DNA from: an uncultured Lutibacter sp.
Lineage (GTDB): Bacteria > Bacteroidota > Bacteroidia > Flavobacteriales > Flavobacteriaceae
Reading direction: 5' to 3'
Length of the DNA: 64,000 bases
Assembly: GCF_947493565.1 (NCBI RefSeq)
Contig: NZ_CANLRG010000002.1
Location: 62,001-126,000, forward strand
The translations under genes and the position numbers were made by a program. The notes beneath the pieces are model-generated. The model searched no databases. It was not told where the DNA came from and saw only the letters and a list, made by a program, of their open reading frames with translations. Positions within the stretch are counted from its first letter, which is position 1; each line of letters begins with the position of its first letter. This document shows, one piece after another, positions 26,663 through 35,491 of this stretch.

Positions 26663-28636
26663 TTATATGGGGCAATTAACAAAAACTGAAGTGCCTTTGT
26701 TTAAGTTAGATGTTATTTTAAATTTACCACCGAGGTTAGTGGCTCTTGAATGCATATTTTTTAATCCGATTCCTTTTCTTTTATCTTTAGTGTTAAATCC
26801 ATTACCGTTATCCTTAACTACTAAATTAATATTTTTATTTTTAATTTCAATTGTTATCGTTACAAAATCAGCGTTGGCATATTTAATTATGTTTTGTAGC
26901 GCTTCCTGAATTATTCTATAAAAATTAATTTTCACTTTATCATCAACCTTATCCCAATCTATTTTTTTATCACATTCAAAATTATATTTAAAATCTCCTA
27001 TTTTACTTTTTTGTTCAATTAAATCATCAATAATTTTTGAAAAATCTTCTTTTGAAGATAAAATTTCATTTTTCAATTCATGTGAAATGGCTCTTATTTC
27101 TTTTTCAATATTTTGAAGTTCATCAATATAAGATTTATGTTTTTCAATAGTTGGTTCATCTCCCTTAATATTTAAAAATCCCAGCCCTAGCCTTGTACCA
27201 AAAATTCTACCCAAAACACCGTCATGTAAATCTGCAGAAATTCTATGGCGTTCTTTTAAACGCCCTTCTTTTAATTTGGCTTGTTGCTTTAACATTAACG
27301 TAAAAATTTCCTCGTTAGCTTTTTGTTGCTCTCTTTCAAAAATTAATTCTTTATTACGCGCTCTTTGGGCTCTCATTATATAGGCAAATGACACTAAAAA
27401 AATCAAGAATACTGAACCTATAATAATAAAAATATTTTGCTGTGAAAGTTTTTCAGTCTCCTCAATATATTCATCAGTCTCAAATCGAATTCGTGTAAAT
27501 TTATTTCTAATTTTTCTTTCTTCTATTTGTAAACTGTCATTTAAATGAACGTATTCTTCTAAATATTTTGATGCATTTTTTTTATCAACTTTAGACAATA
27601 AGTGTAGTGTTTCTAATTTATCTCTATTATTTTCAACTTGATCTGCTAAACCAAAAGCATCGTTGGCTAATTTAATGGCGGTGGTTGTATCTAATTTATA
27701 CGCATACAATTCAGACAAGTGCCTTTTGCTAATTACTATTCCTGAGCTGTTTTTTAAACTATCTCTAATAAAAAGCGCTTTATTAAATTGCGTAACAATA
27801 TTGGCGGTGTCTCCTTTTAAAAACTTAGTATAAGCAATATTATCTATTAACCTTGAATAAAAATTAGCATCAATTTCTTTTAAATTTTTATGTGCCAAAG
27901 CATTTTCAAAATTTTCTATGGCTTTATCATAAGCTTTTTGTTTTTGGTATGCCAAGCCCAAATTACTCAAAGTCCATTCTTTAAAAATTCCTTTTTTATC
28001 ATTCTTTTTTAAATACTCAATTGCTTTATTTAAGTAAAAAATTGAACGGTCAAATTCTTCAAGTTCTAAATAAATTAGCCCTAAATAATTATAACACTCA
28101 TATAGCCTATCATACCTTTCAACTTTCTCAAACCTTGAAATTGCTTCAAAAATTGTTATTTCACTTCCCGTATAATCTTTTAAACGCCCCTGTATAAAAG
28201 CCATATTATAAAGCATTTTAGCAGCATAGTAATTATGTTTTACTTGTTCAAAACTTTCAAAAGCTTTATGATAATGATAATAGGCACTATCTACCGTTTC
28301 AACATCGGTATAATAATTTCCATAATTCCAATGCGCATCTCCTATTTTTAACCCATCATTCAATTTTTTAGCAAATGCTAACGATTCGCTATTTACTGCT
28401 AAAAACAAATCATTAATGTTTAAATATTCTGTTTCTATGGCAATTTTGGCTAAATAGATATTTTGTAAAGAATCTGAAGGCTGCTTTTTGGCAAATTGAT
28501 ACGCTTTTTCAAGCAATTCTTTTTTTTGAATAAATTTTAATTCTTTTTTTTGAGATTGTTTGATATAATAAGAAACACTGTCTTTCTTTGGCTCACTTTT
28601 TTTATTTATAACCAATAATGGTTTTTCACAAGACAT
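26663..28636 (-). CDS. TPR-containing sensor histidine kinase (HisKA_3 type)
   Basis: At least 657 residues. TPR units fill about 30-350 (LGLIYLELEEFDRSIFYLNK; NLGLAYQKQKAYDKAIENFE), a transmembrane helix lies near 403-422 (IFIIIGSVFLIFLVSFAYIM), then a coiled coil, the HisKA_3 dimerisation box with phospho-histidine in HRISADLHDGVLG near 466, and an HATPase domain (EALQNIIKYANA; DNGNGFN; GIGLKNM). The ATG at 28636 gives MSCEK with no export signal. In frame upstream to 28675 the codons spell an ideal lipoprotein leader (KLSIWITFFIAIMSC), but the only initiator candidates there are ATA or ATT. The frame is closed by a stop at 28730. The true start is therefore probably non-canonical, or the leader is lost. 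Confidence 0.9.
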   Translation of the reverse strand: MSCEKPLLVINKKSEPKKDSVSYYIKQSQKKELKFIQKKELLEKAYQFAKKQPSDSLQNIYLAKIAIETEYLNINDLFLAVNSESLAFAKKLNDGLKIGDAHWNYGNYYTDVETVDSAYYHYHKAFESFEQVKHNYYAAKMLYNMAFIQGRLKDYTGSEITIFEAISRFEKVERYDRLYECYNYLGLIYLELEEFDRSIFYLNKAIEYLKKNDKKGIFKEWTLSNLGLAYQKQKAYDKAIENFENALAHKNLKEIDANFYSRLIDNIAYTKFLKGDTANIVTQFNKALFIRDSLKNSSGIVISKRHLSELYAYKLDTTTAIKLANDAFGLADQVENNRDKLETLHLLSKVDKKNASKYLEEYVHLNDSLQIEERKIRNKFTRIRFETDEYIEETEKLSQQNIFIIIGSVFLIFLVSFAYIMRAQRARNKELIFEREQQKANEEIFTLMLKQQAKLKEGRLKERHRISADLHDGVLGRIFGTRLGLGFLNIKGDEPTIEKHKSYIDELQNIEKEIRAISHELKNEILSSKEDFSKIIDDLIEQKSKIGDFKYNFECDKKIDWDKVDDKVKINFYRIIQEALQNIIKYANADFVTITIEIKNKNINLVVKDNGNGFNTKDKRKGIGLKNMHSRATNLGGKFKITSNLNKGTSVFVNCPI

Positions 28637-28734
28637 TATGGCAATAAAAAACGTTATCCAAATTGATAATTTTATGAAAGATATGTGGTTTATTGCTTTG
28701 ATATTATTTAGGGTTGTTAAATAACAAAGCTACT

Positions 28735-28769
28735 AAAAAAGCCTTAACTAAATTAGTTAAGGCTTTTTT
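28735..28769 (-). terminator. intrinsic terminator of the small lipoprotein gene
   Basis: A 16-bp stem (aaaaaagccttaacta at 28735-28750, ttagttaaggctttttt at 28753-28769) ends in a T-run on both strands. It lies 40 bases past the small lipoprotein stop and ahead of the kinase operon. Confidence 0.85.
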
Positions 28770-28808
28770 AAATTTTTATCTATAAAATATTATTTTATCA
28801 ATAATAAA

Positions 28809-28970
28809 TTAATCTCTAGTTCTCATTACATCAGCACTACCATCTTCTCCAGTTGCAAAAACAGTATCAGGTGCATAAAGTTCCTCATCAGCAGCAATAC
28901 TGTCTGAAGTACAAGAAATGAAAGAAGCTGATAATAATAGGAAAGCGAAGATAAATTTAATTGATTTCAT
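28809..28970 (-). CDS. small acidic lipoprotein, 53 residues
   Basis: A short gene below common length cut-offs. ATG at 28968-28970, TAA at 28809-28811. The product opens with a textbook lipoprotein signal (MKSIKFIFAFLLLSASFISC, cysteine 20) and continues as a 33-residue acidic tail (TSDSIAADEELYAPDTVF, then GEDGSADVMRTRD). A -7 box (29044-29051) lies 74 bases upstream and an intrinsic terminator follows, so it is a complete single-gene unit. It sits between the kinase operon and the LytTR gene. No family recognised; a ligand or regulator of the neighbouring sensor is only a guess. Confidence 0.8.
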   Translation of the reverse strand: MKSIKFIFAFLLLSASFISCTSDSIAADEELYAPDTVFATGEDGSADVMRTRD

Positions 28971-29043
28971 AATAATGGTATTTTAAAATTTTAGGACTAT
29001 ATGTTTTTATTATTCTATGAGTATTTTTTTTAATACTATACCC

Positions 29044-29051
29044 CAAAAGTA
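29044..29051 (-). promoter_or_regulatory. -7 promoter box (TACTTTTG) of the small lipoprotein gene
   Basis: TAnnTTTG on the minus strand, giving a leader of about 65-70 bases before the ATG at 28970, longer than for most genes here. Confidence 0.55.
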
Positions 29052-29142
29052 GTCCATGAATGCTATTTAGCACTCTTTAAAATCCGTTAATTAGTAAAAT
29101 CATACCATCTATACGTGAAACAGTACCATTTGATAGAAAAAT

Positions 29143-29868
29143 CTAACTTATTGACAAATAAGAATATTCTGACAAAGATTTGTTAATACTTCTTATATTA
29201 TTGATATAGGTTTTGGTGAAAGGCACCTCATAACTATTTCTTTTAATTGTACAAATAGATTTTCCAAACTGTATTCTAGAAATAAAATTTTTATTAATAA
29301 TATAACTCTTATGAATTCTGTAAAAATTATTTGGCAGAATTTCTTGAAAAGTTTTTAGCGTTTTAAAAGCACTAATAATATTTCCATCATTCATATAAAA
29401 ATCGGTACTATTATTGTCTGCTTTTAGAAAAAGAATTTCATCTGTTTTTAAATATTGGTAGTCTTTATATGATTTTAAACAAATGTTTTTTCTAGATTTT
29501 GCTGGTATTTTTTTTAATATTTTTAAAACTGTTTTTCTTATCTCTAATTCTTCTAGGGGAATTAATAAAAAGTCAAAAAACCCATTTTTAATTACTTCAT
29601 ACAACTTATCTTTTGAAAAAGACATTGCTATAAATACTGGAAAATCATCGTTAAACAAGTTAAGCTCTTGAGCAAATTCAAATGGATTTTCAAAAGTATT
29701 ATCAATATTAAAAAAAACTAAATCTGGTGTTTCTTTTAAAATTGTATTCATTGACAGGTTATAATCACTCGAAGCTCCAATACAATTAAACTCGTAATAT
29801 TCTTCTAAAACGTTTTTAATTTTTTGAATTGATGTAGTGTCTTTATCTATAATAAAATAGTTACGCAT
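29143..29868 (-). CDS. LytTR-family regulator with degenerate receiver
   Basis: A 241-residue regulator. The N-terminal receiver-like domain (about 1-120) keeps the fold (YFIIDKDTTSIQKIKNVLEE; PDLVFFNIDN) but the phospho-acceptor aspartate position reads N (VFFNIDN, near 54) and the acidic pair at strand 1 is D-K. The C-terminal LytTR DNA-binding domain (about 138-235) is well kept: EILFLKADNNSTDFYM, FYRIHKSYIINKNFI, VPFTKTYINNI. No LytS-type kinase is adjacent. Phosphorylation-independent control is inferred. It has a -7 box at 29894-29901. Confidence 0.88.
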   Translation of the reverse strand: MRNYFIIDKDTTSIQKIKNVLEEYYEFNCIGASSDYNLSMNTILKETPDLVFFNIDNTFENPFEFAQELNLFNDDFPVFIAMSFSKDKLYEVIKNGFFDFLLIPLEELEIRKTVLKILKKIPAKSRKNICLKSYKDYQYLKTDEILFLKADNNSTDFYMNDGNIISAFKTLKTFQEILPNNFYRIHKSYIINKNFISRIQFGKSICTIKRNSYEVPFTKTYINNIRSINKSLSEYSYLSIS

Positions 29869-29893
29869 TTTGTGGGGACAAATTTTGTTTTAA

Positions 29894-29901
29894 CAAAAAT
29901 A
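29894..29901 (-). promoter_or_regulatory. -7 promoter box (TATTTTTG) of the LytTR gene
   Basis: TAnnTTTG on the minus strand, 26 bases from the ATG. The remaining divergent space to 30093 is AT-rich with no further signal I can defend. Confidence 0.5.
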
Positions 29902-30093
29902 GTAAAGTTTTGCTAATAAAAGTATGGTTTTCCCCTACTTTATTTACGGAAAAATTAAGATTAAAGAAAAATAATCATCGTAAATTTATGCACATACCCT
30001 ATTTGAAGACACGTTTTTGATGCATTTTCATTAACCCTTATAAAACAATTAGTTAACAATTTTATTACGAATAATTCAACTTTTTGGAAAATC

Positions 30094-30282
30094 ATGAAAA
30101 AGCAATCAAATAAAAAGTCTATAGCGAAATTTGATAAAAAAATGAAAGAGCAAACGAACCCTAAAAGTAATTCTCCAATTGACAGTTCAAATAACAATGA
30201 GTTTAAAAAAACTTTTAAAAAAACAACCTCTAACTACCCAAATAATATTTTAGAACTATTTAAACGTTTAGGTATTGAGTAA
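30094..30282 (+). CDS. small lysine-rich protein, 62 residues
   Basis: A short basic protein with about a quarter lysine (KKQSNKKSIAKFDKKMKEQ), a polar N/S-rich middle and a hydrophobic end (NNILELFKRLGIE). It has no signal peptide or membrane segment. It is divergent from the LytTR gene and followed by a hairpin at 30312-30353. I do not recognise a family; a nucleic-acid-binding or ribosome-associated role would fit the charge but is not shown. The antisense frame is longer but has no plausible protein features. Confidence 0.55.
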   Translation: MKKQSNKKSIAKFDKKMKEQTNPKSNSPIDSSNNNEFKKTFKKTTSNYPNNILELFKRLGIE

Positions 30283-30311
30283 AATTTCAATTATTCACTT
30301 ATTCTACAATA

Positions 30312-30353
30312 ATATAGCCTCCTGTTAATTTAAATTATAACAGGAGGCTATAT
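30312..30353. other. strong hairpin between convergent genes
   Basis: A perfect 16-bp stem (30312-30327 with 30338-30353, core tagcctcctgtta) around a 10-nt loop. Neither side has a real T-run, so it may act as a transcript 3' end stabiliser or weak two-way terminator for the lysine-rich gene and the susD gene. Confidence 0.65.
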
Positions 30354-30371
30354 ATAATATCTCACTTATAT

Positions 30372-31865
30372 TTATATTGGATTTTGTTCTACAAGTGGAT
30401 TTGCATCAATTTCATCTTGAGGGATTACCCAAACCCATCTATTATCACTTGCAGGTACTTCTAAAACCCCACCTGTTCTTGAAGATGTGTGCCTAGACCC
30501 AGGTTCTTTTCTATTTAATGGCAAATTCAAACGTTTTAAATCTAACCAACGGAAACCTTCACACCATAATTCAATTCGACGTTGTACCATAATTTCATCT
30601 ATTAAATCTTGTCCAGTATTAGTAGATAAAGTATAAGCATCATCTCTTGTTATAATTAAGTCAAAAAGAGCTTGTGCTGCCAATCCATCTTGTCCATCTC
30701 GCGCCAAAGCTTCAGCCTCAATTAAATACATTTCTGCTGCACGCATCATAGGTACATCCATTAAACTAACAGCTGTGCTTTGTGATAGAAATTTTTGATT
30801 AGTATAAGGATGTCTACTGTGTCTAGATGATATTTCATAACCATCTTGTAATTCGGTGTGTTCACCATCTTCAGACCATAATGTTTTACGAACATCTGTG
30901 TCAGATATCATATCATATAACGGCTTGTTAATAGATCTTGGATTTGCTCTAATTGATGAAGAACTGTAATTTCTAGAAATATACGCTCCAAGGTTTCCAA
31001 AATAATTTGTTTGATCCTCTACAATATGACTTGCCCACATAAATTCACTGTTCTGATCTAAATCAGTAGAAAATCCTTTACGATAAGTTTCTTTATCCAT
31101 TAATGTATAACCAGCTCTAGCTTCAGATGCATATTGAGCAGCAACTCCCCAGTTCCCTTGAACAAGAGCAACTCTAGCTTTTAATCCTTTTGCAACACCT
31201 ACACTAAGGTGTGATTTATTAGGGTGTGATTTACCTGCTAATAATGTGATTGCTTCATCAATATCAGCATTTATTTGCGTGTAAACTTCTTCAACTGTTG
31301 CACGTGCAATAGGTTCAGTAGATGGTTCCGTTTTTAAAGGAACTCCTAATTGACTGTTAGTTTGCCCTTTTACATAGCGACCTGCCCATGTTTGTACCAG
31401 CATAAAGTGACCATAAGCTCTATATAATAATGCTTGTCCCTTTATATTGTCTTTATCATCCTGTTCTCCAACAGCATCATCTATACCAGCAATCAATATA
31501 TTGGCATTTGCTATCCACTCATAAAACATAGCCCAATGAGCTCTATTATATGAATTTGTAGGAGAATCTGTTAAAATCCATCTAAGTCCTGTAGTCCAAG
31601 TACTAGAGTTAAAAACATGATCTTCACCCATTTCAGACATAAACATATTAAAATGACCAGCGCCACCACGACCTTGACTACCATATCTAACATATAAAGC
31701 TCTATGTATTCCATTTAATGCTGCCATAGCATTACCTGTTGTTTCGGTCACAACTGCGGCTCCAACTTGATCGGTAGGAGTTGTTTCCAAAAAGTCTTTA
31801 TCACAAGCTGTAAACAGTACATTTATAGCAAGCATTCCGATAAAAGTAATTAGTATTTTTCTCAT
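30372..31865 (-). CDS. SusD/RagB-like surface lipoprotein
   Basis: A 497-residue lipoprotein; the leader ends in LFTAC with the cysteine at 21. The rest is SusD-like: helical N-terminal region (QALLYRAYGHFMLVQTWAGRYV), TPR-like packing, and the C-terminal pattern MRAAEMYLIEAEALARDGQD then EIMVQRRIELWCEGFRWLDLKRLNLPLNR. SusD proteins cap the SusC channel on the cell surface and bind the substrate. The ATG at 31865 is chosen over 31889 because it yields the signal peptide and leaves 10 bases after the susC stop. Last gene of the sigma-fecR-susC-susD set; no degradative enzyme is next to it, so the substrate (glycan or peptide) is open. Confidence 0.93.
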   Translation of the reverse strand: MRKILITFIGMLAINVLFTACDKDFLETTPTDQVGAAVVTETTGNAMAALNGIHRALYVRYGSQGRGGAGHFNMFMSEMGEDHVFNSSTWTTGLRWILTDSPTNSYNRAHWAMFYEWIANANILIAGIDDAVGEQDDKDNIKGQALLYRAYGHFMLVQTWAGRYVKGQTNSQLGVPLKTEPSTEPIARATVEEVYTQINADIDEAITLLAGKSHPNKSHLSVGVAKGLKARVALVQGNWGVAAQYASEARAGYTLMDKETYRKGFSTDLDQNSEFMWASHIVEDQTNYFGNLGAYISRNYSSSSIRANPRSINKPLYDMISDTDVRKTLWSEDGEHTELQDGYEISSRHSRHPYTNQKFLSQSTAVSLMDVPMMRAAEMYLIEAEALARDGQDGLAAQALFDLIITRDDAYTLSTNTGQDLIDEIMVQRRIELWCEGFRWLDLKRLNLPLNRKEPGSRHTSSRTGGVLEVPASDNRWVWVIPQDEIDANPLVEQNPI

Positions 31866-31875
31866 TTTATTTTTT

Positions 31876-34800
31876 TTAAAATTTAACATTTAAACCAAGA
31901 CTTAGAATTCTTGAAGGTGTATATACATTATTAACAGTACCATTAAAGTTTTGCTGAACGCTCATTCCTTTTCTTGCATTTGATGTAAAGATGTTTTCTC
32001 CACTCACATAAATTAAGGCATTAGAAACTCCAATGTTGTTAAGGATGCTTTCTGGCAAGTCATAAGATAAATTAACACGTTTTAAATTAAGATATGAAGC
32101 ATCAGTAAGCCATCTGTCAGATGTTGCGTTAAAATCGGTTGTATTACTAGGATCCATTCTAGGAACATCAGTAATGTCGCCAGGTTGTTGCCAACGATCT
32201 AAAATATCTGTACTTAACGCACCACCATAACTACCAGAATTCATAAGGCCTTGATAGCTACTGTCTAATATTTCACCCCCTATTTGAAATGTAAACAAAA
32301 AGGATAAATTAAAATCTTTATAAGTAATATTATTATTTATTGAACCTGTTAAATCAGGAATAGCAGTACCTGCATAATGGTATCTAGCTTGGGCATCATC
32401 AGTTGTTAATGTCATTCCATCTATGGTTCTAACAGATGAGCCTGTAGATCCTTCTTCAGCAACATACAAAATTTCACCATCAGTTGGATCTACACCATAC
32501 CAATCTCTCAACCAATAATCATAAATTGAATGGCCAACCATTAATTTTTTAGAACCATTTATTATTTCCTCTTGAGGTAATTTAGTGAACTCATTTTTAA
32601 TAGTTGCTGCATTGATACCAAAGTTCCAAGTTAAATCATCTGTTCTTAAAATATCATAATTTAAGCTTACTTCAATTCCTCTATTGTACATAGAACCAAT
32701 ATTCTCAGGAATACTAGTACTACCACTTGAAAGAGGTAATGGAACATTAAATAATAAATTATCAGAATTACGATTGTAGAATTCTATAACACCATCAAAT
32801 CGATTATCAAATAAACGAAATTCAAGAGCAATATCAGAACTCTCACTAGCCTCCCACAATAAGTTTGGTGCAGCAAGACCAGCTTGCAATATCCCTGGCT
32901 CTGCTTGATTGTTATACCCTAAATCATACAATCCTTGATAAGCATAAAAACTAATGCCTGAATTATTTCCTAATTCACCGTATGAAGCTCTCAACTTTAA
33001 AGAGTTTATCCAATCTTTATCTTCAATAAATTTTTCTCTGTCTAAGCGCCAAGCAGCACCTATTGACCAAAAATCTCCCCATCTAGTTTCTTTAGAAAAT
33101 TTTGAAGAACCATCTTGTCTATAAGAAGCACTAACAAAATATTTACCATCGTAATCATAATTTAAACGACCGAAATAACTCTCATCATTACGATTGTCTA
33201 ATACTGACGTTAAACCTAAAGTAGTCACAAAATTAATGAGTTCAGAATTACCATCAGCAATTTGTTGCTGGCGAGAGCCATCTAAATCACTAATTTTATA
33301 TTCTAGTGACTCATGAGCCAATAGTGCTTTAAAATTATGTTTTTCATTAAATGTCTTTGTGTAATTTAATAATTGGTTAAAACCAACAGAAGTTCTACGG
33401 TTGTATGTTCTACCAGCTCTCCCACCTGGAGCACCGTCACCTACATATTTATTTTCATAGTCTGTATTGTAAAAATGACGTTGATCAAAACTAGCATTTA
33501 TTGTAAAAACAAGCCCTTCAGTTAATGTAATATCAAAAAAGGTTTTACCATTGATAGATGTAATTTCATCTAGGTCTTCATTAAAATCAATTTCTGCAAC
33601 TATATGTCTACCAAAATTAGCATCACTTGGTCTAGCTGCATCTAAATCATATATTTTATCTCCATTAGCATCTAAAATATAATCTCCATTAGCAGACTGC
33701 TTATAAATATTATAAATTGGTCCCATGCCTCTAGTAAAGCGAATTGGATTCACAAATGAACTTGATTGTCCAGAAGTAGCTTGAGCTTGATTTCCTTGAG
33801 AAGTTGAAACACCAACATTTAAACCAGTTTTTAACCAATTAGTTGCTTGGTGATTTACATTTACACGTCCTGAAATTCGTTCAAAATCAGAATTTAATAT
33901 ATAACCTTCCTCCTTTAAGTACCCTAAAGAAACATAGAAATCACTTTTTTCAGTACCTCCTTGAAAGCTCATATCATAATTTTGACGAAATCCTTTTCTA
34001 GTAATAGCATCTTCCCAATCTAAATTATCAGGGTTTAATAGACTTGCACTTGGATTGATATTACCATCAATACCTACTATTTGATCGAAAGCTACATTGA
34101 ATGGGTTGCTTTCTAACTCCTCAAAAATATTATTTGTAGCATATAAGTTTGCTGCAGTTACATCAGCAGGATCATCAACACCAGGTATTGCTTCACTGTT
34201 ACGTAAAACTTCCCACATTATTTCATAATATTGTTTTGCATCTAATCTATCATATTCAGGTATAGAGCGGTCAATTACACTAGCAGACATATTTAAAGAG
34301 AATTGTCCTTTTCTATTTTTACCTTTTTTTGTTGTAATCATTACAACCCCATTGGCAGCTTTATTTCCATATAACGCAGTTGATGAAGCATCTTTTAAAA
34401 TTGTTAGACTTTCAATATCTGCTGGATTAATAGAGTTGATAGAGCCTGTAAAAGGAATACCATCAACAACGTATAAAGGAGAACTACTTGCAGAGAAAGA
34501 GCCGAAACCTCTGATGCGAATATCTTGACCCGAGCCAGGTTGACCACTTCCAAATGTAGCAGTAACTCCAGCTGAAGAACCTTCAATTGCAGTAGTTACA
34601 TTTGACAGTGATATTTTACCAATATCATCGCTATTAATTTGGGTTGCAGACCCTGTGAAATCTCCTTTTTTTGATGTCCCATAAGCTGTAACAATAACTT
34701 CTTCTAATAAATTTGCATCCTCTTGCATTACAACATTTAAGATATTGCTATCACCTACAGTAACACTTTGTGTTTTCATACCAACATAAGAAAAAACCAA

Positions 34801-35400
34801 AACATCACCTTTATTAGCAGCTATTTGATACTTTCCATTAAAATCAGTTTGAGTTCCCTTGGTAGTTCCTTTAATGACAATTGTTACTCCTGGTAAAGGG
34901 CCGGTAGCGTCTGTCACCGTTCCAGAAACCATATTTTGAATAACTGTAGTAATTTTGGATTTAATAACCTCATCTGAAGATTTAGTACTATTAGTCCCTT
35001 CCTCATTGTTAACTATTATTTCTTCAATTAACTCACTTATTGAGGTGTTATTTTTTGGAAATAAAACTATTTGGTTTTTAACAAATCTGAAATCTATTTC
35101 TGTTTTCGCTAATAATTGAACCAAGACTTTACTTAAATTTTGATTTTTTACATTTAGAGAAACCTTTTTGGTTACATCAATTAAATTATTACTATAAAAG
35201 AAGTTAAATTCAGTTTTATTTTCAATTTCAGTAAAAAATGTTTTTAGTTCAGCATTTTTTAAATTAATTGTTATGTTTTGCCCATAAGCGTCTGCTGCAA
35301 ACAACTTTGCCATGGTAACAAAAAATAAGATGGTGTAAATTTTCATAATCCTTAAGAATAGAATTTTTCTTGAAAAGACCTTAATTTCAGTTTTTTTCAT
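31876..35400 (-). CDS. SusC/RagA TonB-dependent transporter with STN signalling domain
   Basis: A 1174-residue outer-membrane transporter. Order: signal peptide (about 17-40), secretin/TonB short N-terminal (STN) domain (about 43-110, ITINLKNAELKTFFTEIE), a carboxypeptidase-regulatory-like domain (about 158-235, SGTVTDATGPLPGVTIVIKG), the plug with TonB-box-like EEVIVTAYG near 233 and DASSTALYGNKAANGVVMIT near 337, then the beta barrel ending in LSLGLNVKF. The STN domain marks a transducer that signals to a FecR-type anti-sigma factor, which is encoded just upstream. A hairpin lies in the gap after fecR. Start at 35400; an internal ATG at 35346 would also give a signal peptide. Confidence 0.95.
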   Translation of the reverse strand: MKKTEIKVFSRKILFLRIMKIYTILFFVTMAKLFAADAYGQNITINLKNAELKTFFTEIENKTEFNFFYSNNLIDVTKKVSLNVKNQNLSKVLVQLLAKTEIDFRFVKNQIVLFPKNNTSISELIEEIIVNNEEGTNSTKSSDEVIKSKITTVIQNMVSGTVTDATGPLPGVTIVIKGTTKGTQTDFNGKYQIAANKGDVLVFSYVGMKTQSVTVGDSNILNVVMQEDANLLEEVIVTAYGTSKKGDFTGSATQINSDDIGKISLSNVTTAIEGSSAGVTATFGSGQPGSGQDIRIRGFGSFSASSSPLYVVDGIPFTGSINSINPADIESLTILKDASSTALYGNKAANGVVMITTKKGKNRKGQFSLNMSASVIDRSIPEYDRLDAKQYYEIMWEVLRNSEAIPGVDDPADVTAANLYATNNIFEELESNPFNVAFDQIVGIDGNINPSASLLNPDNLDWEDAITRKGFRQNYDMSFQGGTEKSDFYVSLGYLKEEGYILNSDFERISGRVNVNHQATNWLKTGLNVGVSTSQGNQAQATSGQSSSFVNPIRFTRGMGPIYNIYKQSANGDYILDANGDKIYDLDAARPSDANFGRHIVAEIDFNEDLDEITSINGKTFFDITLTEGLVFTINASFDQRHFYNTDYENKYVGDGAPGGRAGRTYNRRTSVGFNQLLNYTKTFNEKHNFKALLAHESLEYKISDLDGSRQQQIADGNSELINFVTTLGLTSVLDNRNDESYFGRLNYDYDGKYFVSASYRQDGSSKFSKETRWGDFWSIGAAWRLDREKFIEDKDWINSLKLRASYGELGNNSGISFYAYQGLYDLGYNNQAEPGILQAGLAAPNLLWEASESSDIALEFRLFDNRFDGVIEFYNRNSDNLLFNVPLPLSSGSTSIPENIGSMYNRGIEVSLNYDILRTDDLTWNFGINAATIKNEFTKLPQEEIINGSKKLMVGHSIYDYWLRDWYGVDPTDGEILYVAEEGSTGSSVRTIDGMTLTTDDAQARYHYAGTAIPDLTGSINNNITYKDFNLSFLFTFQIGGEILDSSYQGLMNSGSYGGALSTDILDRWQQPGDITDVPRMDPSNTTDFNATSDRWLTDASYLNLKRVNLSYDLPESILNNIGVSNALIYVSGENIFTSNARKGMSVQQNFNGTVNNVYTPSRILSLGLNVKF

Positions 35401-35463
35401 AATTTTGAATGGTTTTTAATTGTTGATTTCATTTGCGTGATTTGATGATTATTAATTATTTAA

Positions 35464-35491
35464 GGAGAGTGTTGCCGCACTCTCTTTTTTT
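35464..35491 (+). other. hairpin with T-run between fecR and susC, oriented against them
   Basis: The stem gagagtg (35465-35471) / cactctc (35478-35484) is followed by seven T on the plus strand, a terminator shape for plus-strand transcription. fecR and susC run on the minus strand, where the stem lacks a following T-run. Confidence 0.6.

Noticed and set aside
29961-30197. Minus-strand 78-residue frame opposite the lysine-rich gene
   Set aside because: Composition is what antisense of A-rich coding DNA gives, and it would cross the LytTR leader; the plus-strand frame is the better candidate.
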